Of a stretch of DNA of 64,000 nt, positions 11,870 to 22,900 are shown piece by piece (positions within the stretch are counted from its first letter, which is position 1; every line of letters begins with the position of its first letter). Under the pieces are notes generated by a model. That model had not been told where the DNA came from. It made no database searches and worked only from the letters and a program-made list of their open reading frames with translations. The DNA comes from Chinchilla lanigera (lineage: Eukaryota > Chordata > Mammalia > Rodentia > Chinchillidae): contig NW_004955447.1 of the NCBI RefSeq assembly GCF_000276665.1, forward strand, positions 10,603,722 to 10,667,721, written 5' to 3'. The position numbers were made by a program, and so were the translations under genes.

Positions 11870-12521
11870 TGTTACAGGCAGCTGAGTTTGACAGAAATAT
11901 CAGAAATATTATAGGCAGTCAGACAGGGCCAGGCCCTTGAAGGAGCCAGTGTGGAAGATGAGGTACCCTGCAACTGTGGGGGAGACAGACACCTCCAGCT
12001 GTGGACAAAAGAGTAAACAGATGCACACACAGACTTCCCTGCGGATGGACCTCAGGGACTGATATTCTAAATAGGTGGCAATCACCTTGAAAAAGCCAGG
12101 AAGAGTCACTAGCCCAACCCCCTACAAGAAAAGCCCCTGTTCTGTATTCATGCCTGTTTGCTAGCGACTCGCTTCCCCATTTGATCCCGATTTAGTCAAT
12201 TTTACCTGAACAATTACACTTGTAACCTTATTGGTTGACCACAGTTTTGTCCCACCTCATGCCACCTATCGAGTTCCCATGTTTCCCATCTTGGACCTGC
12301 CTCACTTCATGGTTCTGCTCTATAAAAATCCCTAAGAGAGACAGATTCTGGGGCAACCCCCTCGGGTCCCCTTCTGTCCCTCTTTCGGACAGAAGCTTTC
12401 TTTCCCTCAGTAAATATATTCTGCTCTTCATCTCTATTGTTCCTAAAATTCATTCTTCAATTTTAGAGAACGTGAACTTGTCCCAGGTATCTTTCAAGTT
12501 GGAAGGTTTTTTTTCCCCTAC
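11870..12521 (+). mobile_element. solo LTR-like element (endogenous retrovirus, ERV1-like)
   Basis: The block has LTR architecture on the plus strand. There is a U3-like part, a CCAAT-like 'ttattggttgac' near 12,228, a TATA box 'ctataaaaatcc' near 12,320, and then a C/T-rich R-like stretch 'caaccccctcgggtcccc'. A short inverted pair follows (ctttcggacagaagcttt), and then 'ctcagtaaatatattctgct' as a possible poly(A) signal. The right end is probably near 'ttttccccctaca'-type text at about 12,521. The left end is uncertain (about 11,862 to 11,938). No internal retroviral genes are attached, so it is a solo LTR if the call is right. The family name is not known to me. Confidence 0.55.
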
Positions 12522-13427
12522 ATCAATGCAACTACCATAAATACAAACATTCTGCACTTGGACTCTCTCTACCTTAATGTGTAAAAAGCAGTTCCTTCTC
12601 CAGTACCGAGAACCTGGCCTCATTTACATACTGAAAATGTCCACTCCAAGGATCCATTCTTTGTTGGTGACTTTCAGTCCGTAAACATGAGTCAAAAAAT
12701 GATGGGCACTGCTTTCCTTCTCACAAAGTGAGAGATGACTCCAGCCTTTACAGTCATACGGTGGGGACCGACTGCTCTGAAACTCATGGACATTTGGACT
12801 GGACGCAACTTGATGTGAAGAATTTATCCTGTACTCATCCATTTCTTGTGCACTGAACTCACAGGCTAGAATGTGTCAGTGTCGATGGCCTCATGATACA
12901 CAACACTTTCCAGCCAAAGCCATCTGTTTGGTACTGGTCATTTTGGTACCTTTTGGAACCAGTTAACAAGAACAGAGGTACCGCTGGAATTACTAAACCA
13001 AAACACAGAGGGCCTATCTACGCAGGGCGTAACATGAAAGCAAATGTGTATAACATCAGTCACCGGTAACAAAAGGAAAAACTTTGAATTTTCTAATTTC
13101 AAAGGAAATATGTTTGCCAACTGTATACATCTAGAACTGTGCGTAAGGAGAGAATACTGAAGTTCTGTTGTGGTTTTCCCTTTCTTGTGTCATTCAAATT
13201 ATGACCCCTGGACAGAATATATTCCTTTAAAAAGAAGGACCAATTAATGCAGTAAATCTGCATGTGACTTAACAGCTATCCTCAAGGATTATAGGGAGTT
13301 ACAAACAAAAAGACAAATAATATGCAATTTGTATATCCACATAGTAGCCCAATCTTTGGGTAAATATATATAATTTACCGATTTACTTTGTTACACAGAT
13401 ACCATCTTAAAATGTTTAAAGCATACA
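12522..13427. other. unassigned sequence
   Basis: No gene or confident repeat was seen. Confidence 0.35.
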
Positions 13428-13501
13428 TATATACATGCATACATACATATACATATACATACACACATATATAGATACACACACACACACATATATATAT
13501 T
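13428..13501. repeat. compound (CATA)n/(CA)n/(TA)n microsatellite
   Basis: A run of 'atacatacatatacatata' type units passes into (AC)n and then (AT)n. It is directly followed by the B1-like fragment. Confidence 0.9.
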
Positions 13502-13502
13502 A

Positions 13503-13578
13503 TTGAGATAAATTCTAACTGTATACTGCAGGTTGACCTTGAACTCATGGTGCTCCTCCTGACCACTGCATCCAGCAC
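13503..13578 (-). mobile_element. B1-type fragment
   Basis: 'attgagataaattctaactg', 'gcaggttgaccttgaactca' and 'gctcctcctgaccactgcat' follow a shortened antisense B1. The match is partial and the 7SL 5' end is missing or decayed. Confidence 0.5.
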
Positions 13579-14119
13579 CATTGTAAAATCCGATTGAGTT
13601 TATCTTATCATATAATGACTTCTATCATCATCTCAAAATGTTCTAAAATGTTCTAGGAAATTTTTTAAAAATTTTACTCCCAAAGGAAGACAAAAAAAAA
13701 AAAAAAAAACCCCACAGGCATTCTTTCAAAATTTCACTGTCAACAGCAGCTTTCATGACAATGTGAAAATTTTGTTGAAAAAAAAATACTAAACATGCAG
13801 CTCCACATTTTAAAATCAAAAACCAAACTTCATTGTTTTCTGGGTATGACATGATTTTGGCATTGCAACCCATGTGAAATATTCTATGGGTTCAAGTCAT
13901 TGAGCCAAAACAATAAATCAAGTTTCAAATTAGTATATTTTTAAAAATACACTATATTCTCATGCCAAGATACTCTAAAACAGTTGACCACAAAAAGGAT
14001 TAATTTTACAGCAGAATAAATCAAAGTACTTTAATACAGCAAAGATCTAGCTTTATTTTTTAAAGAATTCTAAGTAGATTAAACAGTGTTCTGCATCTCT
14101 CTCATCCATTAGCTGACAA
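13579..14119. other. unassigned AT-rich sequence with an A-run
   Basis: An uninterrupted A-run of about 18 bases lies near 13,692-13,709. No gene or repeat family was identified. Confidence 0.35.
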
Positions 14120-14281
14120 GCAAGCAAGCAAGCAAGGGAGACAGAGGAGCAAGGAGTGAGGGGAGAGGGAGGGAAAGGGGAGGGGTGAGGGGGTGAGAGG
14201 AGGGGAGAGAAAGGGAGGGGAGAGGGAGAGAGGGGAGAGGAAGGGAGGAGAGGAAAAGGGAAGACAGGAGGGAAGGAAGGG
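14120..14281. repeat. polypurine (GGGA/GGAG)n tract
   Basis: It starts with (AAGC)n and becomes about 130 bases of almost pure A/G with many G-runs of three to five. The complementary strand has the matching C/T frames (14,109-14,375 minus), which are an artefact of this composition. The tract could form G-quadruplex or triplex DNA. Confidence 0.9.
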
Positions 14282-14419
14282 AGTTCAATTCAGTTGAAGG
14301 TAAGCTCTCAAGGAAAAAAAGTGTATATATATACATATATATATTCCTTCCCCGCATACTGGACAGTGAACCCACAGTGCTGATCTATAACCTTAGTGCT
14401 TTCTTCCTTTTTAATTTCC

Positions 14420-14505
14420 AGAGATAGGTTGGCCTCAAACTTGAGATCTTCCTGCCTCAGTTTCCCAAGTAGCTGTGATTACAGGAAAGAGCCACAGAGC
14501 CCAGC
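14420..14505 (-). mobile_element. B1-type SINE fragment
   Basis: 'gagataggttggcctcaaac', 'cttcctgcctcagtttccca' and 'gctgtgattacaggaaagag' then 'ccacagagcccagc' follow antisense B1, with the central part lost. Confidence 0.75.
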
Positions 14506-14958
14506 TTCTAAAGATTTATTTTTTAGTTTCCTTAGAGGAACTAGCCCCTCTCCACTCCTACTTACTGTATGACAGAAATGCAAATTCACAAGATGTCAGG
14601 AAAGGCCCCTAGGACACATCAAGGATCTCTAGGACCAAGGATTTCAGTTTGCCTTCACTTCTATCTAACACAAAAACATGGTAAAAGTGAAGTCTGAAAA
14701 CTCATGTTTTCTGTTGTTTATAACAGTGAGTGTCCCAATTCACCTCCTTGTATCCTATATAGAGTTTGCAAGTGACACAGAACCAGGACAGCAGAGCTCT
14801 GACACAGGGATCCGGCAAGTGTGACTGGGGCACAACTGTACTCAACGAAACTGAAACACTTGTCCTGGAGTTGGAAAGTTTCTAATTCAACCTCGGTCTA
14901 CTGTCCACTGAAAAAAGATACTGTGAGGAGGGTTCATCAAATATATTTCCTTAAGTTT

Positions 14959-15062
14959 TTTTTGTTTGTTTGTTTTTGTTTTTTCTCTGGTACCCGGAAC
15001 CGAACTCACGACCTTGCGCTTACCAGGCAGGCGCTTTGCCTCTGAGGTAAATCCCCAGCCCC
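14959..15062 (-). mobile_element. ID SINE with intact target-site duplication
   Basis: An antisense ID with a T-rich tail (14,959-14,985) and a body reading 'ctggtacccggaaccgaact', 'cacgaccttgcgcttaccag' and 'gtaaatccccagcccc'. It is flanked by a 15-base direct repeat 'tatttccttaagttt' at 14,944-14,958 and 15,063-15,077. The clear duplication marks a fairly recent retroposition. Confidence 0.95.
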
Positions 15063-15140
15063 TATTTCCTTAAGTTTTAAGGTCCAGAAATTTACTTGAG
15101 TATTCCTAGTGACGAATACACATACCTACTCCCCTCTCTC

Positions 15141-15217
15141 GTATCTATATCTATATCTATATCTATATCTATACCTATATCTATATTGATATCAATATTG
15201 GTATAGATATAGATATC
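15141..15217. repeat. (TATATC)n hexamer array with an inverted copy
   Basis: About seven copies of 'tatatc/ctatat' are followed by 'gatatcaatattggtatag' and then the inverse 'atagatatagatatc'. The two arms can pair into a long AT hairpin. Confidence 0.9.
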
Positions 15218-17159
15218 TTGGAAGTCAAAGCAGTATTCCAGATATGAAAAACAAAAAATAAATCCTGAACACCTGCACTCTCATTAGATCAATGAAGATT
15301 CAGTGAATTTACTTAGGAAGATAAACCTCTATTTTAGTAGTTTTTTTAAAACCTGATCTAATTTGTCCAAGTCGTAAAGATTTCTGCTGTGATTAGCATC
15401 TAGAGATAGTCTGGTTATGTGTGAAATGCTGCTTGGCTAAAGCATTCTACTAAAGTCAGGGTCATATTTCTTTCTTTCCCTACAAGTAATTTTTTTTTTC
15501 ATTTCCTAAAACCATACCCAGCAACCTGCGGCCACCACTTCATAAATATGTATTTTGATGGTAAGATCATTAAGTTATTACAGAAATATTTGGCAAACCC
15601 ATTGCTAAAATCCTAAGGGAAAAAAAAAGAGAATTAAGAGAGTAATTTGACTGAGATAAGAAAGAAAATGAGACAGGGCAAGTTAAGTAAGGAAAGGAAG
15701 CAATAACACTATCTTTGCCACAATTCACATATTTCTTCAACCTCTTTTGCTACTCTTCCCTAAAATATGATGCAGTTTTCCCCTTTGTTTAGGAATGTTA
15801 AGGAAAATGCACAGTTCTTCAAGGAGAATTCTTCCATCTCATGATGTGATAAATGAATGCAATGATGCTAAAATTCTGGATCTGTTCCTCTACTTCTTTT
15901 TATACCTGAGCCAATAAACTTTGTTTAGACGAACAGCCTCTAAAATTTCCATAAAAATTGAAACTAAAAAAATCTTTAAATTAGGAACTTCAAAATTTTT
16001 AGTAGTCGATAGTTCACAAAAACACTGCATCCTTTTGGGCTGAGAAAGATATGTCTGAATTCTTCCCCACGCACCTTATAAGTGATATGCAATGAGGAAC
16101 TGTGGTGCGGAGGACATGATAAATATTATTCGACATACCATCTCCTGTATCTACAAGTGCAGACCCTATTGGTTAAACATAAAGCAAGTAACTTCCTTTG
16201 TTTCTTGTAGAAGGCTTAAAAAGGAGGAAGTAGGAGTAACGTAGCACAGCCCTTTCAGAAGGGAAATGCATGTTCTCAGTGGCTAAGAGAGCTGGCAGCA
16301 GCTTCAAATGAGCAAAGAGTTCATAAACATGCTGCAGGGCGGTGGCGAGTTGTTACTTCAAGATTGCCCGATGCGTGAAAATTACTGCATACCTGAGCAT
16401 GAGACCTGGATGTAAGACTGTGAGCATCACTTCACACTGATTAAGAGACTATGGAGAGAAACTGGCCGAGGTAGGTTTGTTCACCCAGAAGAAGCAATCC
16501 AGAATGCACAGGGCCCGATTATGCAACAGAACTGCAGGACAGCACTTGTGACTGTGCAGACAAACAGGTACGGTTACACAGATGAAAGAGAGGGTAATGC
16601 TCCGGAAGGTGGCCTCAATATTACGACTAATTTCAATGTAAAGAGTGACTAAAGACTCTGGGCACGGACCTCTCAAATATGGGGCAAAACCTACAAAGGC
16701 GAGGAGGTGATTAGAGGACTTCATTTATTAGGCAATAAACTACTCCGGCTACGGCTACTGCTGTAACAAATGAGAAGCTACATGACCCTAAGGATACACC
16801 TAAGGCTTTGAGGTCGGAGATTTCCTTACTTTTACTTGTTATTTTAAAAATAAAAGGAGAAAAACATTAACAGACAGAGAACCTTTTACAAAATACCAAA
16901 AGAACAGTGCAGACAATACAGAGTTACAAAGTGGTAGGAAATTAACAATGCTTGCTGTGTTACATATTGATATCTTCAAAGTGGTTTCTCATGAAAACAG
17001 ATAGAGACATGCAATACTGATCAATCAAGGACTTACTGACAGTTTCTCTCAGCAAAGAAATAGAAGACAGTAGAACAGCCATGTTAACTATCCTGTATAT
17101 ACATACGTACATTTCTCCTTTCCCTTCTCTTTTTCCACATCCCAATTGCCCTTTAACCT
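15218..17159. other. unassigned sequence
   Basis: No confident gene or repeat. A 91-aa minus frame at 16,449-16,724 has no similarity I recognise. The right end, from about 17,100, may already be L1 3' untranslated DNA. Confidence 0.35.
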
Positions 17160-17776
17160 TGAGTGTTTTCCTATCATTTCACAATGTCCATCATATCTCC
17201 TAGTTTAAATTAACTCTTTCAGGTTTTACACTAGTGAGACAAGGCAGTACTTGCACATGCGGGTCTGATTTATTTCACTCATGAGTATTGTCTCTAGTTG
17301 TGACCATTAACCTATAAAGGCCTCGAGTTTATCTTTCTTTTTGGCTGAGTAATATTCCAATATATAAAAGTACTACAATTTTCTTATCCAATCCTCGGTG
17401 GATGGACATTTGGGTTGCTTCCACAATTTAGTAATTACAAATTGTGCTGCTATGAACATAGGTGCACATATACCGCTGTGAGATGATGTTTTTAGATCTT
17501 CTGGGAAAATACCCAGCAGGGGGAAAGCTGGGTTGAATGGGACCTCTAGACCTAGTTTTCTGAGGAAACTGAAAATCTCAAACTGATTTCCACAGTGGTT
17601 TCATCAGTCTACATTCCCACCAGCAGTTCCTATTTCTCCACAGCCTCACCAGCATTTGTTACTGGTTGATTTCTTAATGCCAGCCATTCTTACTGGGGTA
17701 AGGTGGAATCTCAATGTTGTTTTAATTTGCATTTCTTGAATGACTAATGATGCTGAACATTTTCTCTTGTATTTAA
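17160..17776 (-). mobile_element. L1 3' end (ORF2 C-terminus and 3' UTR), minus strand
   Basis: On the plus strand this is the reverse complement of the L1 ORF2 end. Landmarks are 'gtggatggacatttgggttg', 'aattgtgctgctatgaacat', 'ccacagtggtttcatcagtc', 'tctccacagcctcaccagca' and 'ttaatttgcatttcttgaat'. All run in L1 antisense order. It joins an opposite-strand L1 piece at about 17,776. Confidence 0.9.
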
Positions 17777-17990
17777 AAAGAAAACCCACAAATTTGCAAA
17801 AATTTTAGCTGACTATCCCTCAGACAAAGGGCTTTATATGTTCTATCTAGAACATATAAAGAATTAAAAAATATCAGCCCCCTCCAAATTCAAGGACCCA
17901 ATCCAAAAATGGACAGCTGAGATGAACCTACACTTCTCAGATAATGAAATACAAATGGCAAATAAATACCTGAGAAAATGGTCTGAGATT
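17777..17990 (+). mobile_element. L1 ORF2 segment, plus strand (inverted 5' part)
   Basis: 'gctgactatccctcagacaa', 'agggctttatatgttctatc' and 'gagatgaacctacacttctc' then 'aatacaaatggcaaataaat' follow ORF2 in sense order. In L1 coordinates this piece ends almost exactly where the minus-strand neighbour begins (the 'gagaaaatg' block), so the two are parts of one insertion with a 5' inversion. Confidence 0.85.
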
Positions 17991-18164
17991 TCTTTAACAG
18001 CGGGGTAATCCGTAAATTGCTGCGTGCCTTTCCCTTTTCTTTATCTTGAACTTTCAGTCAAGTCTGAACCCTTAGGTTCTGTTTGCTATTACAGTTTGGA
18101 GAATTAAACGAAGACTGTACAATTCCTAACACTTGGGTGCAAAGTGTGAGACCTGGGTCCCTCA
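17991..18164. other. unassigned sequence between L1 fragments
   Basis: No family recognised. Confidence 0.3.
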
Positions 18165-18240
18165 TTCCTAAGGCCACACAACTGTCAGTACTGGGGTCAG
18201 CACAGCTGAGAGGTCAAATCTCACCACATTCAACAGCATA
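18165..18240 (-). repeat. possible MIR relic
   Basis: 'cctaaggccacacaactgtc' then 'agtactggggtcagcaca' resembles the antisense MIR block that reads ggtcacacagctagtaag and gagctgggattcg. Short and diverged. Confidence 0.4.
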
Positions 18241-18369
18241 GGAGGCACTGTTAAAAAAAAAAAAAAGGATGGGGAAAAAGAAAGTAAAAAGAAAAGAAAA
18301 CATCAGAAATAAAGAACCTTGGGTTTATTCTTGAGCACAACTGAGATAACTCCCTGAAAATTTCCCTCA

Positions 18370-19562
18370 AATTTCTTAATTCTGCATCTTATTTGTACAT
18401 GTTTGCAGTGCATGCAGCTTGCAGTCATCTTGGGGAACGGTCACATGCACACAATGCAGCTCGTTTCCTTCTTTTCATTAATCCCCACCCCCTCCCTCTC
18501 TCCCTCCCTGCCCTCCAGTTCCCCTATCTTATTTTTTGTTCTCCTTCATATTATTTGCCTTAGCTCATGTCGTAGCACACAATGTTGACATTAATTTGGG
18601 TTCCTGGTGTTTGTACACAGTGAATCTTTATTCTTATTCCCCCTCTCCTCCCTCTCCCCCTCCCCCTTGTTCCAGGGGACCACTTCCCTATTCCAAGGGA
18701 TCCATCCCCTCTCCTCTGCTACCCGTCCATTATGATTCTCTTTGTAATCTGCCTTACTCAAATGAGAGATAATGCACGGTATTTAAGCTTGTGTGTCTGG
18801 TTTACTTCACTCAACATTATGTTCTCCAGTTGCACCCATTTCCCTGCAGACGTCTCAAATTTGTCATTCTTTACAGCAGAGTAGTACTTCATTACCTACA
18901 GACAGCACATTTCCTTTGTCCATTCATCTGCTGATGGGTATACACTGTTTCCAGGACTTAGCTATTACAAATCGTGCTGCTATAAATGTCAGTACGTATC
19001 GCTGTCGTACGATGATTCAAACTCTCTGGGAATGATACCTAGCAGAGGGATCACTGGGTCGCAAGAATTTGTAATTTCAGTGCTTGGAGAAATCTCCCCA
19101 TGGACTTCCACAGTGCTTGTTCTAGTTTACATTCTCATCAAAAATGCAGGAGTTTTTCTTTTTCACCACAGCCATGCCAACATTTGTTATTCTTTGCTTT
19201 CCTAGTGTTTGCCACTGTTTCCAAAGTAAAATAAAATCTTAATGTTGTTTTAATTTGCATTCCTCTAATGGTCAGAGTTACTGAACATTTTTTCATTTAT
19301 TTGTGGACTATTTGTATTTCTTTCTCTGGAACTGTCTGTTTATTTCACTTGAACATTTCTTGACTGGGTCTTTAATTTTAGGTAGTTTAATGTTTTTGAG
19401 TTCTTTGTATATTCTAGATATTAGTCCTCTCCCTGAGGAGTAGCTGGCAATTTTTTTTTCCCATTTTGTAATTGTCTCTGCACTGTGCTAATTGATTCTT
19501 TTGCTGCATAAAAGATTTTTGGTCTGATATAATCCCATTTGTTACTTCTTACTCCTATTTCT
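18370..19562 (-). mobile_element. L1 3' part (ORF2 C-terminus, 3' UTR), minus strand
   Basis: Antisense L1 landmarks occur in order: 3' UTR with polypyrimidine blocks (18,480-18,720), 'ctcaacattatgttctccag', 'gtccattcatctgctgatgg', 'aaatcgtgctgctataaatg', 'cactgtttccaaagtaaaat', 'tttgcattcctctaatggtc', and 'ctgcataaaagatttttggt' at the upstream end. It meets a plus-strand L1 piece at about 19,563. Confidence 0.9.
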
Positions 19563-19846
19563 TGTGTAACTGAGCAGGAGTCATAGCCATACTGGACTTC
19601 AAACTATACTACAAAGCAACAGTGATAAAAATGGCATGGTACTAGAACAAAAACAGATACAAGGATCAATGGAACAAAACTGAGGATACAGAAATCACCC
19701 AGACATATTCAATTGTTTGGTCTTTTTTTTGGGGGGGGTACCAGTAATCAAAAATGGATCAAAGTTAGAAGCATTAAATCTATTAGAAGAGAAAATAGTT
19801 AAAATACTTGAAGAGGTAGGTATAGGAAAGGATTTTCTAAAATTCA
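19563..19846 (+). mobile_element. L1 ORF2 segment, plus strand (inverted 5' part, internal deletion)
   Basis: 'gacttcaaactatactacaa', 'gcaacagtgataaaaatggc' and 'gtactagaacaaaaacagat' then 'aaatggatcaaagttagaag' and 'ggtataggaaaggattttct' are ORF2 sense text. The piece skips about a hundred-odd bases of ORF2 near the T/G run at 19,723-19,740. Its right end lies just upstream, in L1 coordinates, of the start of the minus-strand partner. That again fits a single insertion with a 5' inversion. Confidence 0.85.
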
Positions 19847-20020
19847 GTTTTTTTTTTTTTGTTTTTTTGTTTTTTTTTTATTTTGGTGACAGGATCTCGC
19901 CACATAGTCCATACAGCCCTTGAATTCACTATGTAGTCCAGGCTGGCCTCAAACTCCTGGCAATCCTTCTGCCTCAGCCTCCCAAGTGCTGGGATTACAG
20001 GAAGCACCACCACGCCCAGC
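19847..20020 (-). mobile_element. B1-type SINE, well preserved
   Basis: A T-rich tail (19,849-19,880) leads into antisense B1: 'tgacaggatctcgccacata', 'tatgtagtccaggctggcct', 'ctgcctcagcctcccaagtg', 'ctgggattacaggaagcacc' and 'accacgcccagcc'. It sits at the end of the preceding L1 piece. Confidence 0.95.
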
Positions 20021-21904
20021 CCTCCCAGTTCTTCAGGGGCAGTTTTTCTGGAAGATAATTTTTTTTATTTCAAATCAGTGTAACTAGCATAAACTAGAAG
20101 GATAATTAATTCTGACACATTTAAGTTAAGCATTTGTTGCTTAATTTGCAAAGGAAACATGAACACAAAGCGGACAGAAGAAAAGTTTTACTTTTCCAAA
20201 TTATAACAGCCAATATGTGACATAAATATTTACGGCCAGACTGATAACCCCTACGAAGTGTGGTCTGCAATGCAGCACAATACAGCCTTCCATCTGGGCC
20301 CTTCAATGTCCATCTGGCTTTAGAACATATTCCAAGGGAGGAACCAGTACATTTAAAGAAGTGGCTGGATCGTGATGAAACCAAGAAGATTCCATCTTTA
20401 GCATCAGAATTTTACTTTCTTCAGTGGACAGTATCTATTGAGTAACAGTGAATGCAGTAACTACTAGTTATCCAGGAATAGGTTTCAATCATTTAATTTA
20501 AATTTACTCAACTTGAACTGCTGAGTTTAAAGGAAGATTTTAAATCTCAATTACCACAGAATTTCAGATTCTAATTTCTATCAGTGGTATTCAATTTTAA
20601 ATTTAACACCAACAGTCCCCCTCTATAAATAGTCTAGGCATTGTTAGAAAAGATAAAAGGACAGGTAAGTATGAGAACTAAAACTGAATTTATTATGTTA
20701 AGTACAAAAAGTATTTGGATCTTACTAATGAAGTCACAAATCACCTTAAAATATGACTCAGGAAACCCCTTAAATGCTGTACTTGTCAGAGACCTTAAAG
20801 CACTGTGAATCCCAGATCCTAACTCCCAAAGCCAACCTCCACTATACCGTACATGCATAGAAGACCCACACACAAAATTACCTTATATGAATATCAAAAT
20901 GATTGCAAATCTCTCCAGTTGATGTTCAAATATGAACCTTAATTTTGATGTGAAAGTTCATTAATGCATCCTGAGTTTGGCCCTGTGGGGGTAGCCATTA
21001 AACATAGTTTTTAAAATTATAAGTTTTATCTTTTTATATCTTCTCTAACTGAAAACTCTATTATCCACTACCAGGACTGCAGGAAAAGTCCGCAGGCATA
21101 TAAATGGTATTTCTGTGAAGACTTCTCCTCAGACCTTCCAGATATGCTCCTTAGTATTCTCCAGCTTCTTTTTAGTGAACAGTCAGAGGAAACTAAAGTC
21201 ATCGCTTCTTATTTAAAAATAATTTTCCTTGTAAAACAAGCAAACAAACAAGAGGCACTCACTCTATTTAGAAACCTGATGGCAAAATACAAAACAGGTT
21301 AGATACACTTCCCAGTACAGGGAAACAAAGTGAGTCGTCCACATTGGTGAATCTAGGAAGAAAAGGTTGAATATATAAATTGAAAAGGCGTTCTCAACCT
21401 TGAATACTGCCTACTTTCCTAATATAATACTTCCAATTTAATTTTTTTCACAAATCAACATTATGGTTCTGTTTAATACAAAAAGAAAATTAAACAGGAA
21501 GACTGTAAGAAGGCAGGCAACCAATGTGCAGTCAAGGTCAGCTGCCATCCCTGGATTTAAAAATGAAATTGTACAGATTTACTTAGCTCTATTTTTGCCT
21601 GTATTTGCTTCAGTGGCCTTATGCATCTAGAAAGAATCAAAGGGAAGGAATACTCAAGTCTGAAGATTCGGAACTCTAAATCCTGCCTTTTCCCCCACAC
21701 CTTTTAGTAGCTTAATGCTTCTTCCAGTAATCAATCCTTGCTAGCACTTCTTAGGGATTAGCAATTTCTACGACCAAAAAATATAGCTACCTTCAAGTCT
21801 AGAAGTCTTCTTAAATATTTAGTTCATTTCAGAATACAATTTCATGTGCAAGATATTCTACTCTTTGGGTACCAAAAGGTTAAATTAGAGATTTATTGGC
21901 AGAT
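20021..21904. other. unassigned AT-rich sequence
   Basis: No gene, RNA or confident repeat was seen. Confidence 0.35.
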
Positions 21905-22045
21905 TCATAACTTCCAGATTGAAGACTTCTATACCTGCTTCAGCAAGTGGCAAAAATGATGGGAGAAGTGTGTTTGAAGTGAGAGGGAGGATTCTGAAAG
22001 AGATTACTGGTCCTGTGTCATTTTTCTGTACTACATTATTTTAAA
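21905..22045 (+). pseudogene. mariner-type transposase C-terminal fragment
   Basis: Sense reading gives IEDFYTCFSKWQK, stop, WEKCV, stop, SERE. This follows the C-terminus of mariner transposases (a D/E-F-x-x-C-F-x-x-W block, then W-x-K-C, then an acidic 'EYFEGD' tail). The fragment is short with in-frame stops. The related pair near 47.3-47.7 kb shows the same block more clearly, which supports this call. Confidence 0.55.
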
Positions 22046-22222
22046 ATTTCAGCACTCACTTTTTCTCAATCACACTTGCTATATATACTTTTCCTCTCTT
22101 TTTTTGGCTATGTACATTGATTCTGATATCATGCTATTAAAATGTATATCTTCATGTGGACTTGTGGAGTTATCTATGACCTTTTATAAAGATACAGGAT
22201 ATAGTTTGATAATTCAGTAATA

Positions 22223-22458
22223 ATCACCTTGTCAATTAGAAAACCAATCTACCCTAAAATAACTTTCTTAGGTAAAATATTCTCTAATAATAAGAATATA
22301 TTATTTGAGGAGAAAAGATTTTAAATTTACATTATCTAATATCACCTTGTCAATTAGAAAACCAATCTACCCTAAAATAACTTTCTTAGGTAAAATATTC
22401 TTTAATAATAAGAATATATTATTTGAGGAGAAAAGATTTTAAATTTACATTATCTAGT
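22223..22458. repeat. 118-bp tandem duplication (two copies)
   Basis: Copy 1 is 22,223-22,340 and copy 2 is 22,341-22,458. Both start 'atcaccttgtcaattagaaa'. I see only two differences (C/T at 22,284 versus 22,402, and A/G at 22,339 versus 22,457). The unit has no recognised repeat family. The near identity points to a recent duplication, or to an assembly artefact. Confidence 0.97.
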
Positions 22459-22737
22459 ACTTAATCCCTATTAAACTCTCCCTGACCAACATGGTGCATT
22501 CATTTTATTAGGAATATGCAGTAATACCTTGTACAAAGACCTCTTTTATTTTCATCACTGTACCTTATCCTTTTACTTGCAGTTAACTGATTTGAGACAG
22601 AAAAGAAAACAAGGAGTCTGCATTTTCTGTAAAGTATCAACATCTTCTGGACTGAAGGTACCACAACACATATTCCAAAAGGTATATTTCTCAGTATCCA
22701 TTCCTATGGATTAGCACACTGGATACTGAAATATCAA

Positions 22738-22900
22738 TTACCTTGTCTTACCCACCAAGTAGCTGCAACATATACTTATTCTCATTTTACAGATGAGGAA
22801 ACTCTGGCTCAAGGAGGTGAAATAACTAAAATAACACATTTACTAAGAGAACCAGTGAAAGAACATGTTTTATCCCAGTCCCCTAAATTCAAGTGCTTTT
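22738..22900 (-). repeat. MIR SINE relic
   Basis: 'ttattctcattttacagatg', 'aggaaactctggctcaagga' and 'ggtgaaataactaaaataac' are antisense MIR text in the right order, close to the consensus. Confidence 0.8.

Noticed and set aside
14109..14375. 88-aa Ser/Leu/Pro-rich minus-strand frame
   Set aside because: It is a translation of the polypurine tract.
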